Assembly: GCA_016200085.1 (NCBI GenBank)
Contig: JACQFL010000038.1
Location: 89,020 to 153,019, forward strand
DNA: 64,000 bases
Source: Candidatus Rokuibacteriota bacterium
Lineage (GTDB): Bacteria > Methylomirabilota > Methylomirabilia > Rokubacteriales > CSP1-6
Direction: 5' to 3'
Position 1 is the first letter of the stretch, and each line of letters begins with the position of its first letter. Made by a program: the position numbers and the translations under genes. This document shows positions 10,852 to 19,938 of the stretch, one piece after another. The notes beneath the pieces are model-generated. The model had not been told where the DNA came from, ran no database searches, and worked only from the letters and a program-made list of their open reading frames with translations.

Positions 10852-11612
10852 TGGCGACGTTCACGCTGCAGGTCTTCCGCGGCGACGCCACCGGCGGCGG
10901 CTTCAAGGACTACCGTGTGGACGCCGAGGACGGCATGGTCGTCCTGGACCTGGTCCACCGGATCCAGGCCACCCAGGCTCCGGACCTCGCGTGCCGGTGG
11001 AACTGCAAGGCGGGCAAGTGCGGCTCGTGCAGCGCCGAGGTCAACGGCAAGCCGCAGCTCATGTGCATGACGCGGATGAACCTCTTCGAGCCCGGCTCGA
11101 CCATCTCCATCGCGCCCCTCCGGACCTTCCCGATCATCCGCGACCTCGTCACCGACGTCTCCTACAACTACGAGAAGGCGAAGTCGGTGCCGCCGTTGCG
11201 CCTGCGGCCCCCCGACGCCGACGGCAAGTACCGGATGTGGCAGGAGGACATCGATCGCATCCAGGAGTTCCACAACTGCATCGAGTGTTTCCTCTGCCAG
11301 GACGTCTGCCACGTGATCCGCGACCACGACGAGAAGAAGAAGGCGTTCGCCGGCCCCCGGCTCTTCATCAAGATCGCCGGCCTCGACATGCACCCGCTCG
11401 ACAACCGGGACCGCCGGGCCTTCGTGAAGGACTCGGCCGGCATCGGGCTCTGCAACATCACGAAGTGCTGCACCGAGGTGTGCCCCGAGCACATCCACAT
11501 CACCGACAACGGCATCATCCCGATGAAGGAGCGCATGGCCGACGAGTTCTTCGATCCCGTCGTGTGGCTGCTACGGAAGTTCCGCGGGCAGAAGGCCACG
11601 CGCACCGCGTGA
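10851..11612 (+). CDS. sdhB: Succinate dehydrogenase iron-sulfur subunit
   Basis: 253 residues carrying electrons from FAD to the membrane anchor. The N-terminal plant-type [2Fe-2S] site is CRWNCKAGKCGSC at about residues 45-57, with a fourth Cys in MCMTR near 68. The C-terminal ferredoxin-like half has CIECFLCQDVC near residue 145 and CNITKCCTEVCPEHI near 205, giving the [4Fe-4S] and [3Fe-4S] ligands. The start overlaps the sdhA stop. An 87-base gap follows before sucC. Confidence 0.95.
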   Translation: MATFTLQVFRGDATGGGFKDYRVDAEDGMVVLDLVHRIQATQAPDLACRWNCKAGKCGSCSAEVNGKPQLMCMTRMNLFEPGSTISIAPLRTFPIIRDLVTDVSYNYEKAKSVPPLRLRPPDADGKYRMWQEDIDRIQEFHNCIECFLCQDVCHVIRDHDEKKKAFAGPRLFIKIAGLDMHPLDNRDRRAFVKDSAGIGLCNITKCCTEVCPEHIHITDNGIIPMKERMADEFFDPVVWLLRKFRGQKATRTA

Positions 11613-11699
11613 GGGCCGGAGCGTGTGGGAAACGGGGGGAGCGCATGCGTCGCCAGCTCGAACCGCTCCCATGATCTTCGGCATCGAGGGTCTCGGGCG

Positions 11700-12869
11700 G
11701 TGAAAGTTCACGAGTACCAGGCCAAGGCGCTGCTGCGCGAGTTCGGCGTCTCCGTGCCGAACGGCGAGGTGGCCGACACGCCCGCCCAGGCGCGGGAGGT
11801 CGCGCAGCGGCTGGGTGGCCGCGTGGTCGTGAAGGCCCAGGTCCACGCGGGCGGGCGCGGCAAGGCCGGCGGGATCAAGGTCGCCGACGATCCGGCAGGC
11901 GCCGAAAGCGCGGCGACGCAGATCCTCGGCACGATGCTCAAGACCCCGCAGACCCCGCCCGAGGGCATCAAGGTTCGCCGGGTCCTCGTCGAGCAGGCCT
12001 GCGTGGTCGACCGCGAGCTCTACCTCTCGATGACGCTCGACCGCGGCCGCTCCACCCACGTGGCGATGGCCTCGCCGGCCGGCGGCATGGAGATCGAGGA
12101 GGTCGCCGCCCGCACGCCCGAGAAGATCATCCGGGAGTGGGCGCACCCTGCGCTGGGACTGCAAGAGTTCCAGGCCCGGCGGCTCGCGTTCGGCCTCGGG
12201 CTCGGGGGCGACCAGTTCAAGCAGGGCGTCGCGCTGATCCGCGACCTCTTCGCGCTCTACCTCGCGAAGGATTGCTCGCTCGTCGAGATCAACCCCCTCG
12301 TGGTCACGAAGGACGGCCGGGTGTTCGCGCTGGACGCGAAGCTCAACTTCGACGACAGCGCGCTGTATCGCCACAAGGAGATCGCCGCCCTCCGCGACAT
12401 CGACGAGGAGGACCCGCTCGACGTCGAGGCCTCGAAGTTCGGCCTCAACTACATCAAGCTCGACGGCGACGTGGGCTGCATGGTCAACGGCGCGGGCCTC
12501 GCCATGGCCACCATGGACATCGTCAAGCTGGCCGGCGGCGAGCCGGCGAACTTCCTCGACGTGGGCGGCAGCGCCTCGCCCGAGCAGATCGAGAACGCCT
12601 TCCGGATCCTGTCGTCCGATGCGAGGGTGAAGGCCGTCTTCATCAACGTCTTCGGCGGCATCCTGCGCTGCGACCGACTCGCCGAGGGCGTGATCGCGGC
12701 CGTCCGGAAGCTCGGGCTCAGGCTGCCCGTGGTGGTCCGCATGGAGGGCACCAACGTCGAGCAGGGCAAGAAGATGCTCGCGGAGTCCGGCCTGGCGCTG
12801 ACCAACGCCGAGGACATGGGCGACGGCGCCCGCAAGGCCGTGGCCCTGGCCAGGGGAGCGCGCGTGTGA
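11700..12869 (+). CDS. sucC: Succinyl-CoA synthetase beta subunit
   Basis: 389 residues beginning at a GTG ([12 protein letters not shown]), the canonical SucC N-terminus; upstream in-frame codons do not look like protein of this family. The ATP-grasp region includes [16 protein letters not shown] near residue 45 and VEINPL near 200. The CoA-ligase region ends in [12 protein letters not shown]. It makes succinate, CoA and ATP/GTP from succinyl-CoA with SucD. Unusually, it is separated from sucD by a 454-base tandem-repeat array. Confidence 0.95.
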   Translation: MKVHEYQAKALLREFGVSVPNGEVADTPAQAREVAQRLGGRVVVKAQVHAGGRGKAGGIKVADDPAGAESAATQILGTMLKTPQTPPEGIKVRRVLVEQACVVDRELYLSMTLDRGRSTHVAMASPAGGMEIEEVAARTPEKIIREWAHPALGLQEFQARRLAFGLGLGGDQFKQGVALIRDLFALYLAKDCSLVEINPLVVTKDGRVFALDAKLNFDDSALYRHKEIAALRDIDEEDPLDVEASKFGLNYIKLDGDVGCMVNGAGLAMATMDIVKLAGGEPANFLDVGGSASPEQIENAFRILSSDARVKAVFINVFGGILRCDRLAEGVIAAVRKLGLRLPVVVRMEGTNVEQGKKMLAESGLALTNAEDMGDGARKAVALARGARV

Positions 12870-12883
12870 GCGCTCGGAGCCGG

Positions 12884-13323
12884 ATCGTGCCCACAGCACG
12901 CCACCTACTGGGCGAGCCGGCCTCGCGGAACCCGATGCAAAATCGCCGGGTCGTACCCCCAGCACGCCACCCACGGTCCGAGCCGATCTCGCGGACCCCG
13001 ATGCAAAGCCGGGTCGTACCCCCAGCACGCCACCCACGGTCCGAGCCGATCTCACGGACCCCGATGCAAAGCCGGGTCGTACCCCCAGCACGCCACCCAC
13101 GGTCCGAGCCGATCTCGCGGAACCCGATGCAAAGCCGGGTCGTACCCACAGCACGCCACCCACGGTCCGAGCCGATCTCGCGGAACCCGATGCAAAGCCG
13201 GGTCGTACCCACAGCACGCCACCCACGGTCCGAGCCGATCTCACGGACCCCGATGCAAAATCGCCGGGTCGTACCCACAGCACGCCACCCACGGTCCGAG
13301 CCGGTCTCGCGGACCCCGTTACA
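12884..13323 (+). repeat. 63-bp tandem repeat array between sucC and sucD
   Basis: Seven head-to-tail copies start at 12884, 12950, 13013, 13076, 13139, 13202 and 13268. Five of the six complete spacings alternate as 66, 63, 63, 63, 63 and 66 bases. The shared core is CAGCACGCCACCCACGGTCC, followed by a GATCTCGCGGA-type stretch and CCCGATGCAAA. The first copy is the most diverged (CACCTACTGGGCGAG). The last copy ends in CCCGTTACA directly against the sucD ATG. There are no unique spacers, so this is not CRISPR. It fills the 454-base gap between two genes that are normally adjacent. A related two-copy array lies at 52213-52331. Confidence 0.95.
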
Positions 13324-14196
13324 ATGAGCATCCTGGTCGACAAGAGCACGCGTGTCGTGGTGCAAGGCATCACCGGCCGGGAAGGCGCCTTTCACGCCGC
13401 GCGCTGCAAGGAGTACGGGACCGCCGTCGTCGGCGGCGTCACCCCGGGCAAGGGCGGGACCACCCACGAGGGGTTTCCCGTGTGGAACACCGTCGAGGAG
13501 GCCGTGGACAGGGAGCGGGCCGACTGCGCGCTGATCTTCGTGCCGCCGCCCGCCGCCGCGGATGCGATCATGGAAGCGGCCGCCGCCGGGGTGCCGCTGA
13601 TCGTCTGCATCACCGAGGGCATCCCCGTGGCCGACATGGTGCGCGCCCGGCAGTTCCTCGCGGGCACGAAGAGCCGGCTCGTCGGCCCGAACTGTCCGGG
13701 CGTCATCACGCCGGGCCAGGCCAAGATCGGCATCATGCCCGGCCACATCCACCGGGCCGGCCAGGTCGGCGTGGTCTCGCGCAGCGGCACGCTGACCTAC
13801 GAGGTCGTCGGCCAGCTCACCGCCCGCAACGTCGGCCAGTCGACGTGCGTGGGGATCGGCGGGGACCCTGTCCACGGCACGAGCTTCATCGACACGCTGC
13901 GGCTCTTCAACGACGATCCCGGGACGCGTGCGATCATGATGATCGGCGAGATCGGGGGAACGGCGGAGGAGGACGCGGCCGGGTTCATCAAGCAGGCCGT
14001 GCGCAAGCCCGTGGTCGCGTTCATCTGCGGCCAGACGGCGCCGCCCGGCCGGCGGATGGGCCACGCCGGCGCCATCATCGCGGGCGGCAGGGGGACGGCG
14101 GCCGAGAAGATGCAGGCGCTCGAGAGCGCGGGCGCCACGCTGGTGCGCAGCCCCGCGGACATGGGAGCGACCGTGGCGAAGGTGATCGGCGCATGA
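13324..14196 (+). CDS. sucD: Succinyl-CoA synthetase alpha subunit
   Basis: 290 residues, standard SucD length, with [18 protein letters not shown] at the N-terminus. The CoA-binding Rossmann region follows. The phosphohistidine loop is [10 protein letters not shown] near residue 245, and [11 protein letters not shown] lies near 208. The start codon abuts the last repeat unit of the preceding array, leaving no ordinary SD site. Translation therefore either lacks SD guidance or depends on the repeat. The stop overlaps ndk by ATGA. Confidence 0.95.
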   Translation: MSILVDKSTRVVVQGITGREGAFHAARCKEYGTAVVGGVTPGKGGTTHEGFPVWNTVEEAVDRERADCALIFVPPPAAADAIMEAAAAGVPLIVCITEGIPVADMVRARQFLAGTKSRLVGPNCPGVITPGQAKIGIMPGHIHRAGQVGVVSRSGTLTYEVVGQLTARNVGQSTCVGIGGDPVHGTSFIDTLRLFNDDPGTRAIMMIGEIGGTAEEDAAGFIKQAVRKPVVAFICGQTAPPGRRMGHAGAIIAGGRGTAAEKMQALESAGATLVRSPADMGATVAKVIGA

Positions 14197-14618
14197 GCGT
14201 GCAGCGAACGTTGGCCATCATCAAGCCCGACGCCGTGGCCAAGGGCGTGGCGGGCCAGATCATCACGAAGATCGAGCAGGCGGGCCTCACGATCCTCGCC
14301 GCCCGCATGATCCACATGTCCGGCGAGGACGCGGGCGGCTTCTACGCCGTCCACCGGGCGCGGCCCTTCTACCAGAGCCTCTGCGAGTTCATGACCCAGG
14401 GCCCGTGCCTGCCGATGGTCCTCGAGGGCGACGACGCCATCCGGCGCTGGCGCGACCTCATGGGCGCGACGGACCCCGCCAAGGCCGCCGCCGGCACCAT
14501 CCGCAAGGCGTTCGCCTCGTCGATCGAGTCCAACGCCGTCCACGGCTCGGACGCGCCGGAGACGGCCGCGTTCGAGATCGCGTACTTCTTCAGCGCGCTC
14601 GACATCCACGCCCGCTGA
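14193..14618 (+). CDS. ndk: Nucleoside diphosphate kinase
   Basis: 141 residues, exactly the usual size. The N-terminus has [14 protein letters not shown], and the phospho-accepting His117 is in [10 protein letters not shown]. It transfers the terminal phosphate between nucleoside di- and triphosphates. It overlaps the sucD stop by ATGA, a sensible partner because SucCD can make GTP that Ndk converts to ATP. It is the last gene of the TCA supercluster. Confidence 0.95.
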   Translation: MSVQRTLAIIKPDAVAKGVAGQIITKIEQAGLTILAARMIHMSGEDAGGFYAVHRARPFYQSLCEFMTQGPCLPMVLEGDDAIRRWRDLMGATDPAKAAAGTIRKAFASSIESNAVHGSDAPETAAFEIAYFFSALDIHAR

Positions 14619-14649
14619 TACCGCCTCCGGCAACGGCCTGGCCCCCGTG

Positions 14650-15942
14650 ATGACCGCGTCGCGCGGCGTCGCCCGGTTCCACGCGTACGCCGCGAGCGTC
14701 CTTCTTCCGCTCGTCACGGGGACGGTTCCCTCCCGGTGGACCGGGTACTACCTGCTCATCGCCCTCGTCGCCATGGCGCTGGCCCTGCCGGCTCGACGCG
14801 CCCCGTGGTCCGGGCGCCTGGCCCTCGGCCTGGCCGCCCTCGCGGTGAGCGCCGCCGCGGCCGACACCGCGGCGCGCCCGTTCACCGCACGCTGGCTCTA
14901 CGCGCGGCCCGACGAGGCCTTCGTCCGCCACTGGCCACCGCTGCCCATCGTGCCGCGCTTCGAGTCCAACGTGGACGTCGAGACCGAGGTGAGCGGCGAC
15001 CTCGCGCGCGGCCCGCGCTTCGCCGCCGCCCGCGAGCCGCGGCGGGTGCGCTTCACCACCGACGCGGCCGGGTTTCCCAACGAGCCAGGCGTTCTGGGCG
15101 CGGCGCCCGATCTCATCCTGCTCGGCGACTCGTTCGGGGTCGGTGTCGGCACCACGCGGGAGGACACGTGGGGAACGCGCCTCGGGCGCGGCCGCCGCCT
15201 CTACAACCTCTCGGTGACGACCATGAGCCCGTGGCAGGAGTACGTCACCCTCGGGCTGGAGATCGATCGGCTCGGCGCGCCGGCGGGCACGCCGGTGCTG
15301 TGGGCGATCTTCACCGGCAACGACCTCGACGAGGTCTACTCGGCGACGGTCGACCTCGCCGCCATCCCGCGCAACGGGCCAGCGGCGGCCCTGGCCGTGT
15401 CGTGGCAGACGTTCCGCAACCGGTCGCCCGTGCGCCAGGTGGTCGATCGCCTGGCCACCCGCGCGCGCGACGTCGGCCGCGTGCTCGAGCGCGATCTCCC
15501 CGGCGGGGGCACGGTGCTCTTCTATTCGATCTACGACGAGCGGCGTCGCCGCGATGTCGCCGCCATCCGCGCTCACCCGAGCTGGCCGCTCTTGGCGCAC
15601 ACTGTGCCGGCGGCCGCCCGCATGACGCGCGACCGGGGATTGCGCCTGTCGGTGGTGCTGGTGCCGTCGAAGGAGGAGGTCTACGCCTGGCTGCTCGACG
15701 GCGCCCCGCCGTGGTCGACGACCGCCGCGCCGTCCGGCTTCGCCGGGGCGCTGGCGGCGGTCTGCCGCGAGCAGGGCGTGCCCTTCCTCGATCTCAAGCC
15801 CGCGCTGCTCACCGCCGCGCCCCGCGCGTGGGCGCGTGACCGCGCGCTGCTGTGGTGGCGCGATGACACGCACTGGAATGCTCGCGGCCATGCCGTGGCC
15901 GCGGCGGCGGTCCGCGAGCACGTGCTGGACGCGCGCCCGTAG
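14650..15942 (+). CDS. SGNH/GDSL-fold hydrolase-like membrane-anchored protein
   Basis: About 430 residues with two N-terminal hydrophobic segments (near residues 12-25 and 31-48, then another near 58-75). A long extracytoplasmic domain follows. The block I motif is LLGDSFGVGVG near residue 155, carrying the candidate nucleophilic Ser. The final block has DDTHWNARGHAVAA near residue 405 with Asp and His, as in AlgX/DHHW-type SGNH proteins. This suggests acyl-ester hydrolysis or transfer on a surface polymer, but the substrate is unknown. GTG at 14647 and ATG at 14650 compete as starts. It lies downstream of ndk in the same direction after a short gap. Confidence 0.65.
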   Translation: MTASRGVARFHAYAASVLLPLVTGTVPSRWTGYYLLIALVAMALALPARRAPWSGRLALGLAALAVSAAAADTAARPFTARWLYARPDEAFVRHWPPLPIVPRFESNVDVETEVSGDLARGPRFAAAREPRRVRFTTDAAGFPNEPGVLGAAPDLILLGDSFGVGVGTTREDTWGTRLGRGRRLYNLSVTTMSPWQEYVTLGLEIDRLGAPAGTPVLWAIFTGNDLDEVYSATVDLAAIPRNGPAAALAVSWQTFRNRSPVRQVVDRLATRARDVGRVLERDLPGGGTVLFYSIYDERRRRDVAAIRAHPSWPLLAHTVPAAARMTRDRGLRLSVVLVPSKEEVYAWLLDGAPPWSTTAAPSGFAGALAAVCREQGVPFLDLKPALLTAAPRAWARDRALLWWRDDTHWNARGHAVAAAAVREHVLDARP

Positions 15943-15983
15943 GTCCTTGACGGTGCCGCCATCGGCAGCGCGACCGGCCGCCC

Positions 15984-16442
15984 TCAGGCGAGGAACAGGT
16001 CGCCCGGCGCGTCGAGGTAGAGCTGCAGGAACTCGGTGAAGGAATGGGCGATGGTGCCGATGCGGGAGTGCACGAGGACGACACGACCGGCATCGTCGTA
16101 GTCGCTCGTCAGGCGGATGGCATAGCCGTGGGCCCAGATCGAGTGATCGGCGAACACGAAGAAGCCGCGCAGGGGCTCGGGGTCCTCGACCTTCGAGATC
16201 TCCTCGAGCAGGGAGCGCATCTCCTCGAGGCGCCAGAAGTGGATCAGGTCCGAGTCCCACTCCATCTCGTGCATGCCGTCGACGGTGGCGAGGTAGAGGC
16301 GAAAATCCTCGGGCAGGCTCACGCCATGGAGGCGCTCGAAGTCGCGCAGCGCCGCCTCCTCCGCGCCAGGTCTGATGGTGAGGCCCGCGCTCGACCATTT
16401 CAGGACGAGCCGCACGAGGAGGGCTTCGATGTCGAGCAACAC
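15984..16442 (-). CDS. SMI1/KNR4 family protein
   Basis: 152 residues. The sequence has the SMI1/KNR4 (SUKH) pattern: EAALRDFERLHGVSLPEDF near residue 30, then YLATVDGMHEMEW, a central FFVFADHS and a late TEFLQLYLD. Bacterial members often act as immunity proteins for secreted toxins or have unknown roles. No toxin or secretion gene is visible next to it, so an immunity role is not supported here. It faces the SGNH gene convergently, leaving a 41-base gap. Confidence 0.75.
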   Translation of the reverse strand: MLLDIEALLVRLVLKWSSAGLTIRPGAEEAALRDFERLHGVSLPEDFRLYLATVDGMHEMEWDSDLIHFWRLEEMRSLLEEISKVEDPEPLRGFFVFADHSIWAHGYAIRLTSDYDDAGRVVLVHSRIGTIAHSFTEFLQLYLDAPGDLFLA

Positions 16443-16446
16443 GCGG

Positions 16447-17010
16447 TCAGGCCCGTGGGCGGCCGGCGCGAACCACGAGGCCGACGGCGACGGCGCTCGC
16501 GAGGCCGAGCGGCGCCAGGAGGGTCAGGCCCGCGGGCCAGGCGGCGGTGGGCGTCACCCGGGAGAGGGACTTCACGATGATCGGACGCCAGAGCCAGTTC
16601 GCGCGCTGGTGCGGATCGGCGCCCGGCGGTACGAAGATGATGAGGATCGTCGACCAGCCGAGCGGCCCCTCCTCGCGCCACGACGCGTGCAGCGCCGACG
16701 GCAGCGCGACGTCGCGCCCGTAGGCGACGGGGATCCGCACGGCCCACGTGTTAGTGGGCGCCAGGTAGCGCCGGACGACGAGGCCGGGCGGCACGCGGAT
16801 CAGGTAGACGTCGGCACGCTCGCGCGAGAGGCGGCCGGCTTGCGGCTCGAGCGCGATCGCCACCGGCGCGCCCTCGGTCCATGTTCCCGGACTGACCGTC
16901 ACGACGAATGGTGCGGGCCCGAGCGGCCGGTCGGCGGCCAGCGCGGGACGGCCGGCCGCGCCTTGGAGCACGAGGCTGGCGAGGATCACCACGCGCTGGA
17001 TCCGGCTCAT
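16447..17010 (-). CDS. Secreted/membrane-anchored protein of unknown function
   Basis: 187 residues starting at an ATG that overlaps the stop of the YfhO-like gene (ATGA). A signal peptide spans about residues 1-24 (SRIQRVVILASLVLQ core, cleavage near ALAADRP). The middle is Ig-like in character, with short alternating strands such as PFVVTVSPGTWTEG and WAVRIPVAYGRD. A C-terminal hydrophobic helix near residues 162-180 ends in Arg-rich residues, so the protein is probably tethered at both ends or by the tail. No family is recognised. Coupling to the YfhO-like gene suggests a common envelope role. Confidence 0.6.
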   Translation of the reverse strand: MSRIQRVVILASLVLQGAAGRPALAADRPLGPAPFVVTVSPGTWTEGAPVAIALEPQAGRLSRERADVYLIRVPPGLVVRRYLAPTNTWAVRIPVAYGRDVALPSALHASWREEGPLGWSTILIIFVPPGADPHQRANWLWRPIIVKSLSRVTPTAAWPAGLTLLAPLGLASAVAVGLVVRAGRPRA

Positions 17011-19307
17011 GCGCCGACCCGACTTCCGGGCCGGCGGAGGGCGAGCACCGCGACGATCACCGCGGCCGCCATGGTGAGCGCGAGGCCGGCGCGCACCGAG
17101 GCGGGCCGGTAGCGGAACTCCACCCGCGAGGCCCCGGGCGGGATCGCGACGGCGCGGAACGCGTGATCGGCGCGCCGCACCGGGCGCTCGAGGCCGTTGA
17201 CCCACGCGCGCCAGCCCGGAAAGGCGGTGTCGGTCAGCACGAGGTAGGCGGGCGCATCGGCCGCCGCATCGATCACCACGCGGGCGGGCTCGGACACCGT
17301 GATCGTCGCGCTGGCCGCGGCGAGCCTGCCCGCGACGTCGGGGCCGTCGCAGTCGGCGAGCGCGGCTTCGCGGCGGACGTCGATGGCTCCGTCACGGAGC
17401 GCGCGCAGCGCCGCCTCGTCGCTCAGGCAGCGCGCGGCGCCGGCCACGAACGCCCGCGGCAGGGCGCGGGGATTGCGGTACACGCGGGCGTCGCCGCCGT
17501 CGTACTCGAGCTCGAAGTGGGGCGCCGGGGCGGGCGCCCGCGGGGCCACCACCACGTGGCGGATACCGAGGAGATCGTACACGGGCGACGTCGGGGGCGC
17601 GGTCACGCTCAGGCCGCCGCTCGCGAGCAGCCCGAGGTCGAGCCCGGGGCTCGCCACCTGCTCGATGCGGCGCGGCGTCATGCCGTCGTAGCCGCTGACC
17701 TCGGAGAGCCCGTAGAGCTTGGCCATGTTGGGCAGGGGCAGGGACACGCGCCCGCCGTCGCGCGCCGTCTCCGCCTGGACGAAGCGGAGCGCCGGCGTGG
17801 GGGGCGGATACAGCAGCCGCGCGCTCATCACCGGGTTGTAGGTCGCGGCGAGCTGGACGAGGGAGGCGACCTCGATGACCACGAGCCCGACGAGCAACGA
17901 GCGCGGGTGGAGAGCCTCGGGGAGCATGACGGTGCGGACGGCCGCGGCGGTGAGCAGGACGAGGAAGACCGCGTACCGCCCCGGTGCCGCCACGCCGGCG
18001 CCGAGGCGGGCGTGGGTCGGCCAGTCGGTGACCAGGGCCGTGAAGGCGACCGCCAGCAGTGCGACGACGGTGGCCGCGAGGGCGAGACGCGCGCGGTGCC
18101 GCCGCGCCGGCGGGACCTCGCGGGCGGCGTCCAGCCCGATCGCGCAGAGGACGGCGAGCGCGAAGGCGAGCAGCGCGCCGGCGCGATGCGGGATCACGAG
18201 CGAGAGCCCGGGCAGGCGCGCGAGCGCGGGGCCGATCACGGGAACGCCGTAGAACATCACGAAGCCGAAGAGCGCGAGCCCCGTGAAGACCTTGGTGCCC
18301 GTCCGCGTCCACGCGACGGCGAGCGCCACCGGCACGGCCACCCACGGCACGAGCCCGACCGAGAGGCTGATCTCGTTGAAGTTCCAGTAGCCCCAGAACG
18401 CGGAGCCTCCCGAGCCGGGCGGGTGGCCGTAGTAGTAGGGCATCAGCAGCGCGAGCGCGGTCCGGAGCGGTGGCGAGAGGTCCGGCAGCCAGACGGCGCG
18501 GTACTGGTAGACCGAGCTCTGGCGCAGGTACTCCGCGAAGGGCAGCAGGTGCACCACCGCCAGGCTGGCGCCCAGCCCGGCGCCGGCCGCGCTCTTCAGC
18601 ACGAACGCCGCGCCGGCGCCGCGTGCGCGATAGAGCACCCACACGCCCGTGGCGAGCAGGCCCTGCAGCGCGATCTGCGGGTACCCGGCGACCAGCACCA
18701 GCGCGACGGCGCCCGCCAGCGCGGCCACGCTCCGCCCGCCGCCCCGCCGGCGCAGCCGCTCGGCGCTGGCGAAGAGCAGCGGCAGGACGGCCATCACGTT
18801 GGCCGTCGACCAGCCGAGCCACGTCACCAGCATCCCGTCGAGCTGGTAGGCGAGGCCGCCGACGAGCGCGGCGAGGGGGCGGATCCCGAGCTCGCGCAGG
18901 AACCAGTACGTGCCCACGCCCGCGATCGAGAGCTTCAGGATGGCGGCGAGGGTCAGCCCGAGCGGTAGCGGCAGCGCGAAGGCGAGCCAGTTCGGCGGGA
19001 AGAGCAGCGCCGTCTGGGGATTGGCGAAGAACGGGGCGCCCGTGAACTCGTGAGGATTCCACAGCGGGAAGCGTCCGGCGCGCAGCTCGCCCGCCGCATA
19101 GACGAGCGCAGGCTGGAAGAGGAGCGCGACGTCCACGAGCACGCTGTTGGCCGCGCGCAGGCCCGGGGCGATCGCGGCCCACGGCGGGAAGGTCAGCACG
19201 AAGTCCGCCGGCGAGAGGACGCGGCCGGGCAGGAGCGCGCGCGCCATCAGGACGAACGGAAGGAGGGCCAGACCCGCCACGGCGGCGGCGTCCGGATGCG
19301 CCAGCAC
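17007..19307 (-). CDS. YfhO-like large polytopic membrane protein
   Basis: About 766 residues with many hydrophobic helices from residue 7 to about 510 and a C-terminal soluble domain. The first periplasmic loop has FPPWAAIAPG and FPLWNPHEFTGAPFF. The C-terminal domain has TDTAFPGWRAWVNG, diagnostic of the YfhO family (GT-C-like proteins linked to glycosylation of wall or lipoteichoic polymers in Firmicutes). A last helix precedes LRRPGSRVGA. The start is uncertain; the GTG at 19307 begins VLAHPDAAAVAG. The open frame continues upstream only through the antisense-like and out-of-frame zone of the next gene. The substrate is unknown. Confidence 0.75.
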   Translation of the reverse strand: MLAHPDAAAVAGLALLPFVLMARALLPGRVLSPADFVLTFPPWAAIAPGLRAANSVLVDVALLFQPALVYAAGELRAGRFPLWNPHEFTGAPFFANPQTALLFPPNWLAFALPLPLGLTLAAILKLSIAGVGTYWFLRELGIRPLAALVGGLAYQLDGMLVTWLGWSTANVMAVLPLLFASAERLRRRGGGRSVAALAGAVALVLVAGYPQIALQGLLATGVWVLYRARGAGAAFVLKSAAGAGLGASLAVVHLLPFAEYLRQSSVYQYRAVWLPDLSPPLRTALALLMPYYYGHPPGSGGSAFWGYWNFNEISLSVGLVPWVAVPVALAVAWTRTGTKVFTGLALFGFVMFYGVPVIGPALARLPGLSLVIPHRAGALLAFALAVLCAIGLDAAREVPPARRHRARLALAATVVALLAVAFTALVTDWPTHARLGAGVAAPGRYAVFLVLLTAAAVRTVMLPEALHPRSLLVGLVVIEVASLVQLAATYNPVMSARLLYPPPTPALRFVQAETARDGGRVSLPLPNMAKLYGLSEVSGYDGMTPRRIEQVASPGLDLGLLASGGLSVTAPPTSPVYDLLGIRHVVVAPRAPAPAPHFELEYDGGDARVYRNPRALPRAFVAGAARCLSDEAALRALRDGAIDVRREAALADCDGPDVAGRLAAASATITVSEPARVVIDAAADAPAYLVLTDTAFPGWRAWVNGLERPVRRADHAFRAVAIPPGASRVEFRYRPASVRAGLALTMAAAVIVAVLALRRPGSRVGA

Positions 19308-19330
19308 GAGCCTCGAGGCGCGCGGGGGCG

Positions 19331-19897
19331 TCAGTAGCGCGGCCGGGTCATGCCGCTCCCGGGCCGGACGGTCGGGACCCCGACGTCCGTTCGCGGCGCC
19401 CGGTCCTCGGAGCGGCGCTCGACGGCCTCCTGGGTTTGACCGACATCCTGGATCAAGGCCTCCACCCGTCCGCCGTGAGCCCGCGCGACGGCCGTCCAGC
19501 TGCCGCCGTCCCGGAACTCGGCGGCGAGCTGCTCCACCGGCAGGCCGGTGTCCCCGGCCAGGCGGTTCGCGATCAGGAGATCGCCCCAGCCGAGCCCGGT
19601 CCGGGCGCGCTGCATGCGAAGGGTCTCGACGGGGACGCCGAGCTTGCGCGAGAGGTGGCCCACGACCACGCGGTCGCCGTCCGGAGCCTTGGACGATCGC
19701 TCGATCGCGGCCGCGCGCTCCTCGAGGGCCGGCGGGTCCACGCGCTTCGGGGTAGTCGCGCCCGTCGGGGCGTCCACACGCGCCGGCGCGTCCGCACGCG
19801 CGGGGACGTCTGCGCGGGGCGGGGCATCCGCGCCCCAGGCGACGGCGCCGCCGAAGCACCCGGCGAGCACGATCGAGACGCCCCAGACGATCCGCAC
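19331..19897 (-). CDS. Secreted Ala/Arg-rich protein of unknown function
   Basis: 188 residues from a GTG start. Residues 1-23 form a clear signal peptide (RIVWGVSIVLAGCFGG). A low-complexity run follows, with APPRADVPARADAPARVDAP-type repeats. A compact region at about residues 60-150 contains LSRKLGVPVETLRMQRARTG and LLIANRLAGDTG. This helical region resembles small proteins in which the LGV...L.......TG..W motif predicts a DNA- or wall-associated repeat, but no named family is assigned. It is divergent from the acyl-CoA ligase with only 18 bases between the two start codons. Confidence 0.6.
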   Translation of the reverse strand: MRIVWGVSIVLAGCFGGAVAWGADAPPRADVPARADAPARVDAPTGATTPKRVDPPALEERAAAIERSSKAPDGDRVVVGHLSRKLGVPVETLRMQRARTGLGWGDLLIANRLAGDTGLPVEQLAAEFRDGGSWTAVARAHGGRVEALIQDVGQTQEAVERRSEDRAPRTDVGVPTVRPGSGMTRPRY

Positions 19898-19938
19898 TCA
19901 CGTAGTGTATACGAGATGGCTCGGGCGTTGAACATCGC
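19892..19938. promoter_or_regulatory. Overlapping divergent near-leaderless promoters
   Basis: Only 18 bases separate the GTG at 19897 (minus) from the ATG at 19916 (plus). On the plus strand TAGTGT (19903-19908) lies 7 bases before the ATG. On the minus strand TACACT lies 6 bases before the GTG, with TTCAAC 17 bases further upstream, inside the ligase coding sequence. The two hexamers overlap around the palindrome GTATAC. Both transcripts would start at or next to their start codons. The plus-strand -35 is poor. Confidence 0.4.

Noticed and set aside
12884..13323. CRISPR array.
   Set aside because: The units are contiguous with no unique spacers, and no cas genes are present.
12887..13327. 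A frame through the repeat array encoding a 21-residue repeat ([13 protein letters not shown]).
   Set aside because: 63 is a multiple of 3, so any frame repeats. This one runs out of frame through sucC upstream, has no start signal of its own, and the 66-base units are also multiples of 3.
15984..16442. Immunity gene of a contact-dependent toxin system (SMI1/KNR4 family).
   Set aside because: No toxin, secretion or polymorphic-toxin gene lies nearby; the family has other roles.
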